This document shows, piece after piece, positions 1-7,874 of a stretch of DNA of 32,077 nt. Below the pieces are notes generated by a model that worked only from the letters and a program-made list of their open reading frames with translations, made no database searches and was not told where the DNA came from. The DNA comes from Bacteroides sp. UBA1773 (lineage in GTDB: Bacteria > Bacteroidota > Bacteroidia > Bacteroidales > Bacteroidaceae): contig DCGR01000093.1 of the NCBI GenBank assembly GCA_002315285.1, positions 1 through 32,077 on the forward strand. Reading direction: 5' to 3'. Made by a program: the position numbers and the translations under genes. The stretch's first letter is position 1. Each line of letters begins with the position of its first letter.

Positions 1-544
1 CTAAAATTTAAACAGCTTCTAAATACAAAAAGACTATACCTTCGAGCTTGGCGAGAGTCGGATGCCCCGACTTTATACAAATATGCTTTCCAATCCGGAA
101 GTCGGTCCCAGGGCTGGTTGGCCACCGCACAAAAGCGTGGAGGAAAGTCTGGAAATCATCAGGAATGTCTTTTCAGGAGAAGGGATGTGGGCTATCGTGC
201 TGAAAGAGACCTCGGAGGTCATCGGATGTGTAGGATATCTGTCGGCCGAATATTCAAACCTGAATATTGAAAAGGACCAGTGTGAGGTCGGATACTGGAT
301 AGCCAAGCCATATTGGGGAAAAGGCATTTGCACCGAAGCTCTACGAGCCGTTGTGGATTATTGTTTTAACGTCAAGGGGGTTTCTGTACTTTGGGGAGAT
401 TATTTTCCTGACAACCAAGCGTCAGGAAAGGTGATGGAGAACTGCGGGTTCAAGGACACAGGGAGAGAAACCCTCTGTCCAACCCTCGAGATTGGGGCTG
501 ACAAGCCAGTACGGGTCCTGAGACTTGACTACAATCTTGAATGA
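1..544 (+). pseudogene. GNAT N-acetyltransferase (RimJ/RimL type), 5'-partial and frameshifted
   Basis: GNAT-fold acetyltransferase that would move an acetyl group from acetyl-CoA to an amine; substrate unknown. The acetyl-CoA loop is visible as YWGKGICTEAL, followed by the usual C-terminal DNQASGKVMENCGF segment. The readable frame from the ATG at 62 lacks the first beta strand. That strand (TKRLYLRAWRESDAPTLYKYA) is encoded in frame 1 from the left edge to about 87. Dropping one T from the TTT at 87-89 joins the frames as YKYASNPEVGPRAGWPP, which is what the family looks like. So the gene has a +1 frameshift and its start lies at or beyond the left edge. It may be a true pseudogene or a base-calling error; the rest of the protein looks intact, which favours a recent or artefactual change. 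No gene is seen between 545 and 765. Confidence 0.8.
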
Positions 545-765
545 AGTTGAGAGGTACAAGTTTATGCAAAAAACAGTTAAACGCTATAAATCAGGAAAAT
601 AATAAAGAAATGCCAATTATTGAAAAAGAAAACCGCAAAAGGAAACGCAAATGAATTTAGCGAAATAATGAGAACGTAAAAATGACATCTACTTTTTGGA
701 GCTGATGTTATGCCGTTCAGTGTTAGCCTTCTGGCTCAGCTGTTTGACCAGTTTCCTTTGCGTAT

Positions 766-810
766 GGACAAAAACGAAACAAGCTTGCCACAGACATGAC
801 AAGCTTGCTT
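766..810 (-). terminator. Likely terminator of the tRNA-Pro transcript
   Basis: Two copies of CAAGCTTG at 780-787 and 800-807 can pair (each copy is itself palindromic), with A-T and G-U pairs extending the stem to about 11 bp around a 12-base loop. On the minus strand the hairpin is followed by TTTCGTTTTT, directly downstream of the tRNA. Confidence 0.55.
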
Positions 811-818
811 TACAAATG

Positions 819-893
819 TCGGGGTGACTGGATTCGAACCAGCGACCACGCGCCCCCCAGACGTGTACTCTAACCGGGCTGAGCTACACCCCG
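819..893 (-). tRNA. tRNA-Pro (GGG)
   Basis: Cloverleaf on the minus strand. The acceptor stem CGGGGTG pairs with CACCCCG, the T-arm is GCTGG-TTCGAAT-CCAGT, and the anticodon loop CTGGGGG gives anticodon GGG, which reads CCC/CCU proline codons. The discriminator base is A and no CCA is encoded. The second pair of the anticodon stem is an A-C mismatch (CACGT against GCGCG), slightly unusual for a working tRNA. It has its own consensus promoter just upstream. Confidence 0.93.
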
Positions 894-905
894 TATTTGC
901 GAGTG

Positions 906-937
906 CAAAGTTAGTGCATTATTTTTTACCGAACAAA
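906..937 (-). promoter_or_regulatory. Bacteroidetes-type promoter for tRNA-Pro
   Basis: On the minus strand TTTG (934-937), 20 bases, then TAACTTTG (906-913): a full match to the TTTG-N19/20-TAnnTTTG housekeeping promoter of Bacteroidetes, 12 bases before the tRNA 5' end. Confidence 0.8.
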
Positions 938-962
938 TTTTTTCCTGTTTTTTTTTGAAGTA

Positions 963-2003
963 TCATACACCAAAACTTTCCCTATAGAAGTCGAGGCACT
1001 CGAAAATCTCATCGCGGCTTGCCTGCTGGTTGATGCGGCAATCGCCAATCTGTGCGAGCAAAGTGAAGTTGATGATATTCGCCGTGTTTTTCTTGTCATG
1101 GGTCATCAGTGCGTAAAGCGAATCGTAGTGCTTGCAATTGAAGGCGAACACGCCATAGTTGTCCTTGACGTATTGCACCGTTTGCCGAAGCTTGTCCTTG
1201 GGAAAACCCAACTTCAAGAAGGAAAGATAAAGTTCGCACGCCATGCCAAATGCCACGGCATAGCCGTGAGGAAGAGGACGAGGTTGTCCAAAGGAAAAGC
1301 TTTCGAGTGCATGTCCGATGGTGTGACCCAGATTGAGGGCCTTGCGTGCACCAGACTCGTGTGGGTCTTTCTCGACGATGAGTTGCTTGATGAGCACGGA
1401 ACGCATCACCATGTCCTGTAGATGGGCGAAGTCGGGCCGTTGCCAGTCGAAAGCCATCAGCTCAGCCCAATGGGCCGTGTTGCTGAGTAAGCCATGTTTG
1501 ATCATCTCAGCATAGCCAGAAAGGCGGTTTGGCACGTCGAGAGTGTGCAGGAAATGGGTGTTGATGACCACCTGCTGGGCCGAATGGAAAGCTCCTATCT
1601 CGTTTTTCAATCCATTGAAATTCACGCCCGTCTTTCCTCCCACTGAAGCATCGACCATAGCCAGCAATGTGGTAGGCACATTGACATAGCGAATGCCACG
1701 TTTGAAGGTGGCAGCAGCGAAACCTCCCAAATCGGTCAGCATGCCGCCACCGATGTTGACAAGCAACGAATGGCGGGAAGCACCCATATCGGACAATTGC
1801 TGCCAAACCTGGCACAGCGTGTCGATGCTTTTGTTGGAATCACCAAATTTGATGCGTATAATATGCGCATCGCTTACCTGCACCAAGGGGAAACATAACT
1901 TTTCGGTTTGCTCATCAAGCAACACAAAGAGTTTGTCGAACGAAATATCACGAAGTACCCCCTGCAGACCTTCCTGAATGTCATCACAAAAAATAGGACT
2001 CAT
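963..2003 (-). CDS. aroB: 3-dehydroquinate synthase
   Basis: Second step of the shikimate pathway: NAD- and metal-dependent cyclisation of DAHP to 3-dehydroquinate, in the cytoplasm. The 346-residue length is normal for the family. Nucleotide-binding GGGMLTDLGG is at 85-94 and VDASVGGKTGVNF at 117-129. The metal ligands are expected at Glu166 (AEMIKHG), His227 (GHTIGH) and His246 (PHGYAVAFGMA), and all are present. The gene is single, with no other aro gene in the window. Upstream on the same strand is a TAAATTTG element at 2022-2029; downstream lies the promoter of tRNA-Pro, which starts within 25 bases of the stop codon. It diverges from the outer-membrane receptor gene. Confidence 0.96.
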   Translation of the reverse strand: MSPIFCDDIQEGLQGVLRDISFDKLFVLLDEQTEKLCFPLVQVSDAHIIRIKFGDSNKSIDTLCQVWQQLSDMGASRHSLLVNIGGGMLTDLGGFAAATFKRGIRYVNVPTTLLAMVDASVGGKTGVNFNGLKNEIGAFHSAQQVVINTHFLHTLDVPNRLSGYAEMIKHGLLSNTAHWAELMAFDWQRPDFAHLQDMVMRSVLIKQLIVEKDPHESGARKALNLGHTIGHALESFSFGQPRPLPHGYAVAFGMACELYLSFLKLGFPKDKLRQTVQYVKDNYGVFAFNCKHYDSLYALMTHDKKNTANIINFTLLAQIGDCRINQQASRDEIFECLDFYRESFGV

Positions 2004-2021
2004 ACCATGATTTCATTGCCG

Positions 2022-2029
2022 CAAATTTA
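2022..2029 (-). promoter_or_regulatory. Possible -7 element of the aroB promoter
   Basis: TAAATTTG on the minus strand fits TAnnTTTG, 18 bases before the aroB start. No good TTTG lies 19-20 bases upstream, so the call is weak. Confidence 0.4.
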
Positions 2030-2166
2030 GTTGAAATTATCGGATTTTGGAACACTAATGGCAAAAAACATTTTAAACAAAAGCTGGAACTTTTAAGTTT
2101 AATAAACATTTTCGTATTAAACTTTCAAGAAACGCACAAGTCAAAAGACTGTTTTGAAAAAGAACC

Positions 2167-5088
2167 ATGATACGGAAAATAATATTATTAATTGGATTGG
2201 TGTCGGTAGCTTTCAATTACGCATCGGCACAAAAGGTAACAGTGAGTGGTAAAGTGGTGGATGGTGACGACAATAGCACCGTTCCCCAAGCGACCGTAGT
2301 ACTTCTGAATTTACCAGACAGTACCATAGCGGTAGGCAATGTAACTAACAACAGTGGTGCATTCTCCATAGAGGCGAAACCAGGCAAATATGTACTGCGG
2401 GTGTCGTTCGTGGGCTATGTGGCACAAGAAAAAGAGTTGGTGTTGAAGAGCAAGAACATCAATCTCGGCACAATCACCCTGAAGACCGATGCCGTGATGC
2501 TGAAAGAGGCCGTGGTGACAGCCGAGGCTCCACCCGTGTCGGCAGTGGAAGATACCATCCAATACAACTCATCGGCCTATCGTACACCGCAAGGAGCCAT
2601 GCTCGAAGAGCTGGTGAAAAAACTGCCAGGAGCCGAGGTGGACGAGTCGGGTACGGTGAAGATAAACGGCAAGGAAGTGAAGAAACTCTACGTGAGCGGA
2701 AAGGAATTCTTTGGCGGTGACGTGAAGACGGGGTTGCAGAACATTCCAGTGGATATGGTGGACAAGGTAAAAGCTTACGACCGCAAATCCGACTATACGC
2801 GCCAGACAGGCATTGACGATGGAGAGGAAGAAACCGTGCTCGACCTGACCGTGAAAAGGGGAATGAACCAAGGTGTGTTTGGCAATTTCGACCTGAGCGT
2901 TGGCACCAAGGACAGGTATGCCGAACGCGGAATGGTGAACTACTTCAACGACAACACCCAAGTGTCGGTGATTGGAAGCGCCAACAACGTCAACGACAGA
3001 GGCTTTTCGGGCGGTGGCCCGGGCGGTCCGAGAGGACGTAGCAATGGGCAGGTGACCACGAAGACCACCGGCGTGAACTTTGCCAAGGAAACAGCCAAGA
3101 CCGAATTGGGAGGAAGCGTGCGCTACAACTACAGCGACAATGACACCTATAGTATCGCTAGCAAGGAAGGTTTCCTGAAGTCGGGAAACACATTCTCGAA
3201 CTCCAACACCATGAACCGGAACAAAACCGACAACCTGAACGCTAATTTACGTTTGGAATGGAAACCGGACAGCATGACGCAGATCCTGTTCCGCCCGAAC
3301 TTGTCGTACTCGAAAGGCAACTCCAACTCACACGGACTGTCAAGCATATTCAATGCCGACCCATACAGCATCGTGAGCAACCCGAACGACTATCTGGAAT
3401 TCATTGAAGACCCAGCACTGGATCCGTTGCGCCCCATCCGCGTAAACTCCAGCGTAAACGATTCGAAAAGCAACACAAACAGCCTTTCGTTCAGTGCCAA
3501 TGCGATGATAACCCGAAAACTGAACAGCAAGGGACGCAACATCAACCTGAATTTCAATGTAGGCACAGGCGACAGCGAGAACAAGTCGTACTCGGACAAC
3601 GAGACACGCTACTACCAGTTGCAAAAGGATTCGGCCAACCTTCGCAAACGCCACATCACCACTCCAGGGAACAATTGGAACTACAGCATCCGGGCTTCGT
3701 ACAGCGAACCCATCACCAACACCATCTTCTTTCAGGTGAACTACCGTTTCCAATATCGCTACACCGACAGCAAGCGTTCCACCTACAGTCTCTATCCCAC
3801 CTTCCCCGACTGGAAGATAGGCATGCCTCTGCCTACTGGTTACGAATCGACTTTCGATGAGGAACTGAGCAAGGACGCCAACTACAAATACTACACCCAC
3901 GAGATACAAGTAGGATTCCGTGTGAACGAGCAGAAATACCGCCTTCATGCCGGTGTACGTTTTTTGCCGCAAAACACCAAGTTGAGCTACAAGAAAGGCA
4001 CTTATATGACCGACACGACACGAAACGTGTTCAATTTCACCCCCAATGTGGATTTCCAATACAGATACTCCAAGACAAGCCAACTGCGCATCACGTATCG
4101 CGGAAACACCAGCCAACCTAACATGGAGGACTTACTGCCCATCGAGGACAACTCCAACCCGCTGAACATCAAGAGGGGTAATCCCGGGCTGGAACCCGCT
4201 TTCAGTCATAATGCCAGCATGTTTTTCAACTCATTCAATGCCGAAAAGCAACAAGGCATAGTGACTCACCTCAACGCCACAATGACCCAGAACAGCATCA
4301 GCAACAGCACGCAGTATGATGCCACCACGGGTGGAAAGATCACTACGCCCAAAAACATCAATGGCAACTGGAATGCTTTCGGCATGTTCATCTTCAATAC
4401 AGCCTTCCGCGACCAAAGGTTCACGATGAACAGCATGACCAATGCACGCTATGCCAACAATGTAGATTACCTTTTCAACGACGAGACAAAGGTGGATGAT
4501 GAGAACACCACCACCGACTTGTCAGTGATGGAGCGGCTGCAATTCAATTACCGCAACGACTGGTTTGACTTCGGCGTACATGGTTCCATCAACTACCAAT
4601 GGGAAAAAAGCAAGCTCCAACCAGGCCAGAACCAGGAGCCTTACACCTTTACTTATGGTGCCAGCACCAATTTCAGTTTACCTTGGAACATGACTGTATC
4701 CACAAACATTTCCAACATGAGCCGCCGAGGATACACCGACACAAGCTACAACAACGATGAACTGGTGTGGAACGCACAAATCGCACAGACATTCCTCAAG
4801 GGTTCGCTGACCATCAGCGCAGAATGGAACGACATACTGCAACAACAAAGCACCGTAGTACGCTCACTGACGGCAAACTCGCGAAGCGTGACGCAATACA
4901 ACGCCATCAACAGCTACCTGATGTTCCACTGCATCTATCGTCTGAACCTGTTCGGAGGCAAGGACGCACGCCAGCGTATGCGTAACCAGCGGGGAGACAT
5001 GGAGCATGGCAGACCCATGGAAGGGGGAATGCCTCCAGGAGGCTTTAACGGCAGAGGCAGAGGCTTCGGAGGTGACAGAAGATTCTGA
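2167..5088 (+). CDS. Outer-membrane beta-barrel protein, TonB-dependent-receptor-like with carboxypeptidase-like N-domain
   Basis: Large outer-membrane protein of 973 residues. A signal peptide (MIRKIILLIGLVSVAFNYASA, cut before QK) leads into a carboxypeptidase-regulatory-like beta-sandwich at about 22-105, a plug-like domain at about 110-225 (LEELVKKLPGAEVDESG), and a long beta-barrel rich in Asn, Thr and aromatic residues at about 235-935. This is the pattern of the Bacteroidetes outer-membrane beta-barrel family rather than of a SusC starch-type receptor; no SusD partner is next to it. The substrate is unknown. Two low-complexity Gly/Arg stretches stand out: one near 280-292 (GGGPGGPRGR) in an early barrel loop and a basic Gly-rich tail over the last 40 residues. 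The gene stands alone: a hairpin at 5107-5130 closes it and it diverges from aroB. Confidence 0.88.
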   Translation: MIRKIILLIGLVSVAFNYASAQKVTVSGKVVDGDDNSTVPQATVVLLNLPDSTIAVGNVTNNSGAFSIEAKPGKYVLRVSFVGYVAQEKELVLKSKNINLGTITLKTDAVMLKEAVVTAEAPPVSAVEDTIQYNSSAYRTPQGAMLEELVKKLPGAEVDESGTVKINGKEVKKLYVSGKEFFGGDVKTGLQNIPVDMVDKVKAYDRKSDYTRQTGIDDGEEETVLDLTVKRGMNQGVFGNFDLSVGTKDRYAERGMVNYFNDNTQVSVIGSANNVNDRGFSGGGPGGPRGRSNGQVTTKTTGVNFAKETAKTELGGSVRYNYSDNDTYSIASKEGFLKSGNTFSNSNTMNRNKTDNLNANLRLEWKPDSMTQILFRPNLSYSKGNSNSHGLSSIFNADPYSIVSNPNDYLEFIEDPALDPLRPIRVNSSVNDSKSNTNSLSFSANAMITRKLNSKGRNINLNFNVGTGDSENKSYSDNETRYYQLQKDSANLRKRHITTPGNNWNYSIRASYSEPITNTIFFQVNYRFQYRYTDSKRSTYSLYPTFPDWKIGMPLPTGYESTFDEELSKDANYKYYTHEIQVGFRVNEQKYRLHAGVRFLPQNTKLSYKKGTYMTDTTRNVFNFTPNVDFQYRYSKTSQLRITYRGNTSQPNMEDLLPIEDNSNPLNIKRGNPGLEPAFSHNASMFFNSFNAEKQQGIVTHLNATMTQNSISNSTQYDATTGGKITTPKNINGNWNAFGMFIFNTAFRDQRFTMNSMTNARYANNVDYLFNDETKVDDENTTTDLSVMERLQFNYRNDWFDFGVHGSINYQWEKSKLQPGQNQEPYTFTYGASTNFSLPWNMTVSTNISNMSRRGYTDTSYNNDELVWNAQIAQTFLKGSLTISAEWNDILQQQSTVVRSLTANSRSVTQYNAINSYLMFHCIYRLNLFGGKDARQRMRNQRGDMEHGRPMEGGMPPGGFNGRGRGFGGDRRF

Positions 5089-5106
5089 TTGTCATTTACG
5101 GCTTAG

Positions 5107-5130
5107 AAAAGCAGGCTTTAGCTTGCTTTT
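5107..5130 (+). terminator. Terminator hairpin after the outer-membrane protein gene
   Basis: AAAAGCAGG and CTTGCTTTT form a 9-bp stem (one G-U) around a 6-base loop, ending in a T run. It lies 19 bases after the stop codon and overlaps the -33 element of the next promoter. Confidence 0.65.
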
Positions 5131-5153
5131 CTTGCAATTATACATTATATTTG
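5122..5153 (+). promoter_or_regulatory. Promoter of the PASTA-rluD-ddl operon
   Basis: CTTG (5122-5125), 20 bases, TATATTTG (5146-5153): exact -7 element and 3 of 4 bases of the -33 element, 17 bases before the start at 5171. Confidence 0.65.
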
Positions 5154-5170
5154 CAGCCGAATTCCATATT

Positions 5171-5809
5171 ATGGCGTTTATGAAAAAACTACACTCTATG
5201 AAACTACTGTTTTGGAATGTTGTAGCCATCGTCCTTTACGTGACGGTGATAGGTTACATTACTTTGTTGTGGATGGATTCATATACACGTCATGGCGAAA
5301 CCGTAACAGTGCCTAACGTCAAAGGATTACCTGCAGAACAAGCCGCAAACGAGTTTGAGAAACAATTGCTCAAATCGCAAGTCATCGATTCCACATACGT
5401 CCGAGGAATTCCGGCAGGAGCCGTGTTGGACCAAATTCCCGAAGGTGCCTCGAAGGTAAAAGAAGGCCGTACGGTGTATCTGACCATCAACACAGGGAAT
5501 GTGCCGACCCTAAAAATCCCTGATTTGATCGACAACAGTTCGTTCCGACAAGCAGAAGCGAAACTCCGTTCGATGGGATTCAAGTTGAACGCCCCTGTGA
5601 TGGTTCCAGGCGAAAGAGATTGGGTATATGGCATCATGTACAAAGGTCGTTTTCTACGCATTGGCGAGAATATAGCAAGAGACTCATACTTGACATTATG
5701 TATTGGCAACGGAGGGAAAACATACGGTACGAAACCCAACAAGGAAGAAACAACTGTAGAACAACCTCAAGAGACACCAACCACCACTGTGGATGAGGGG
5801 TGGTTCTAA
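5171..5809 (+). CDS. PASTA-domain inner-membrane protein
   Basis: Small bitopic protein of 212 residues. One membrane helix (about 11-34, LLFWNVVAIVLYVTVIGYI) follows a short basic N-terminus, and two PASTA repeats fill the outer part (about 43-109, VPNVKGLPAEQA; about 111-181, IPDLIDNSSFRQAEAKL), with a Thr/Glu/Pro-rich tail. PASTA repeats are known to bind peptidoglycan fragments or beta-lactams in kinases and penicillin-binding proteins. Here no kinase or transpeptidase domain is attached. It is the first gene of an operon containing ddl, so a cell-wall role is a fair inference. The open frame runs upstream into the preceding gene, but the start at 5171 (or ATG 5180) sits right after the promoter and gives a clean membrane anchor. 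Nineteen bases separate it from rluD. Confidence 0.85.
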   Translation: MAFMKKLHSMKLLFWNVVAIVLYVTVIGYITLLWMDSYTRHGETVTVPNVKGLPAEQAANEFEKQLLKSQVIDSTYVRGIPAGAVLDQIPEGASKVKEGRTVYLTINTGNVPTLKIPDLIDNSSFRQAEAKLRSMGFKLNAPVMVPGERDWVYGIMYKGRFLRIGENIARDSYLTLCIGNGGKTYGTKPNKEETTVEQPQETPTTTVDEGWF

Positions 5810-5828
5810 CCAATAGCCCAGAGAAACC

Positions 5829-6896
5829 ATGGATGAGTTCATAGAAGACATTGAGGATTATTTGGATGACATTGAACCTGTCATTGAGAATCCCAGCGAG
5901 CTATATGAACATTTCCGTGTGGTTGCCGACAAAGGACAGACACAACTCCGCATCGACAAATATCTTTTCGACCATTTGCCCAACTCCAGCAGAAACCGCA
6001 TCCAAAAAGCAGCTGAAGCCGGATTCGTGATGGCAAACGGACAACCTGTGAAAAGCAATTACAAGGTGAAGCCGTGCGATGTAATCACCATCATGATGAA
6101 TCGCCCTTGCTACGAAAACGACATTATCCCGGAGGACATTCCTTTGGATGTAGTGTTTGAGGACGAAGACCTGATAGTAGTGAACAAGCCCGCAGGACTG
6201 GTGGTCCACCCAGGGTGTGGCAACTACCATGGCACGTTAGTAAATGCCATCGCCTGGCATCTGAAGGACAACAAGCACTATGACCCCAACGATCCACAAG
6301 TGGGGTTGGTTCATCGTATCGACAAAGACACTTCAGGACTGCTTGTAGTGGCCAAAACACCCAAGGCGAAAACCCATTTGGGCAAACAATTCTTCAACAA
6401 GACCACCAAGCGTAAATACAATGCTTTGGTATGGGGTATTGTGGACAAAGACGAGGGCACCATCGAAGGGAACATCGGGCGCAATCCCAAGGACAGGATG
6501 CAAATGGCCGTCCTGTCGGATCCTACCCAAGGGAAACATGCTATCACACACTATCGGGTACTTGAGCGCTTAGGTTATGTCACCCTTGTAGAATGTGTGC
6601 TCGAAACGGGTCGGACACATCAGATACGAGTCCACATGAAGCACATCGGGCACGTGTTGTTCAATGACGAACGATATGGCGGACATGAAATACTGAAAGG
6701 AACAACCTTTTCGAAATACAAGCAATTTGTGGAAAACTGTTTTGACATTTGTCCACGTCAGGCTCTTCACGCCATGACGTTAGGATTCATTCATCCACGA
6801 ACGGGTGAGGAAATGTTTTTCACATCGTCCTTACCGGATGACATGACCCAATTGTTGGACAAATGGCGGCACTATATTATTAATAGGGAATTATGA
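5829..6896 (+). CDS. rluD: RluA/RluD-family 23S rRNA pseudouridine synthase
   Basis: Converts uridines to pseudouridine in large-subunit rRNA, probably in helix 69 if it is the RluD orthologue. An acidic N-terminal tail precedes an S4 RNA-binding domain at about 38-90 (LRIDKYLFDHLPNSSRNRIQ), then the catalytic domain. The active-site motif VHRIDKDTSGLLVVAKT lies at 161-177, with Asp165 as the catalytic aspartate. The C-terminal RTHQIRVHMKHIGH segment is also typical. The length of 355 residues fits the RluD branch. The stop codon overlaps the ddl start by 4 bases (ATGA), so the two are translationally coupled. Assignment to RluD rather than RluC or another paralogue is by architecture and not certain. 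Confidence 0.9.
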   Translation: MDEFIEDIEDYLDDIEPVIENPSELYEHFRVVADKGQTQLRIDKYLFDHLPNSSRNRIQKAAEAGFVMANGQPVKSNYKVKPCDVITIMMNRPCYENDIIPEDIPLDVVFEDEDLIVVNKPAGLVVHPGCGNYHGTLVNAIAWHLKDNKHYDPNDPQVGLVHRIDKDTSGLLVVAKTPKAKTHLGKQFFNKTTKRKYNALVWGIVDKDEGTIEGNIGRNPKDRMQMAVLSDPTQGKHAITHYRVLERLGYVTLVECVLETGRTHQIRVHMKHIGHVLFNDERYGGHEILKGTTFSKYKQFVENCFDICPRQALHAMTLGFIHPRTGEEMFFTSSLPDDMTQLLDKWRHYIINREL

Positions 6897-7870
6897 AAAA
6901 ACGTACAGTCGCAATTGTGTGTGGCGGTGACTCCAGTGAATTTGAGGTATCGCTGCGAAGTGCTCAGGGTATCTACTCATTTATAGATAAGGTCCGATAC
7001 TCACCATATATCGTAGAAATGCATGGGCTTGAGTGGAATGTGGTTCTGAAAAACGGCCGCAAAGTGGCCATCGACCGCAATGATTTCAGTTTCGAAGAAC
7101 GGAAGCGCCGCAAGTCCTTTGACTTTGCATACATTATCATTCATGGAACTCCTGGTGAGAATGGCATTCTGCAAGGCTATTTTGACCTATTGGGCATTCC
7201 TTATTCAGGTTGCGATGTGCTGGCCTCGGCCATGACCTTCCATAAGTTCACCTGCAACCAATACCTGAAGGGATTTGGTGTACGTGTTGCCGACTCCATG
7301 CTTATCCGTCATGGATTTGAGGTAACGGCCGAGGAGGTCATCGGCAAGGTTGGACTACCATGTTTCGTAAAGCCGAATGCTGATGGCAGCAGTTTTGGCA
7401 TCTCGAAGGTCAAAACACAAGAACAGCTTCATCCCGCCATAAAGAAAGCTTTTGCCGAAGGTGGCGACGTGGTTGTGGAAAGTTTTGTACCTGGCACAGA
7501 AGTCACTTGTGGCTGCTACAAGACAAAGACAAAGGAAGTCGTATTCCCGCTCACTGAAGTGGTGACCGACAATGAGTTTTTCGACTACGATGCAAAATAC
7601 AATGGGCAGGTGAAGGAAATCACTCCCGCACGCATTCCAGAAGAAACGGCAGGACGTATCCGATTGCTCACATCGACCATATACGACATTATGGGGTGTA
7701 GCGGCATCATCCGAATAGACTACATCGTCACTCCTGAAGGCAAAATAAACCTCATAGAAATCAACACTACACCAGGAATGACAACAACAAGTTTTATTCC
7801 CCAGCAGATTCGCGCCGCAGGTCTCGATGTCAAAGATGTACTGACAGATATTATTGAAGAAAAAATTTAA
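6893..7870 (+). CDS. ddl: D-alanine--D-alanine ligase
   Basis: Joins two D-Ala with ATP to supply the end of the peptidoglycan stem peptide; cytoplasmic ATP-grasp enzyme. N-terminal EFEVSLRSAQGIYSF (17-31) provides the first D-Ala site, HGTPGENGILQGYF at 84-97 the substrate loop, CFVKPNADGSSFGISKV at 157-173 the ATP-binding lysine (Lys160), and RIDYIVTPEGKINLIEINTT at 274-293 the magnesium-binding Asp276, Glu289 and Asn291. The 325-residue length is normal. It overlaps rluD by 4 bases and ends 4 bases before the acyltransferase start, so it is mid-operon. Confidence 0.96.
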   Translation: MKKRTVAIVCGGDSSEFEVSLRSAQGIYSFIDKVRYSPYIVEMHGLEWNVVLKNGRKVAIDRNDFSFEERKRRKSFDFAYIIIHGTPGENGILQGYFDLLGIPYSGCDVLASAMTFHKFTCNQYLKGFGVRVADSMLIRHGFEVTAEEVIGKVGLPCFVKPNADGSSFGISKVKTQEQLHPAIKKAFAEGGDVVVESFVPGTEVTCGCYKTKTKEVVFPLTEVVTDNEFFDYDAKYNGQVKEITPARIPEETAGRIRLLTSTIYDIMGCSGIIRIDYIVTPEGKINLIEINTTPGMTTTSFIPQQIRAAGLDVKDVLTDIIEEKI

Positions 7871-7874
7871 CGAC

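Noticed and set aside
3340..4116. Open frame of 258 codons on the minus strand
   Set aside because: Antisense to the outer-membrane barrel gene, with no motif and no promoter.
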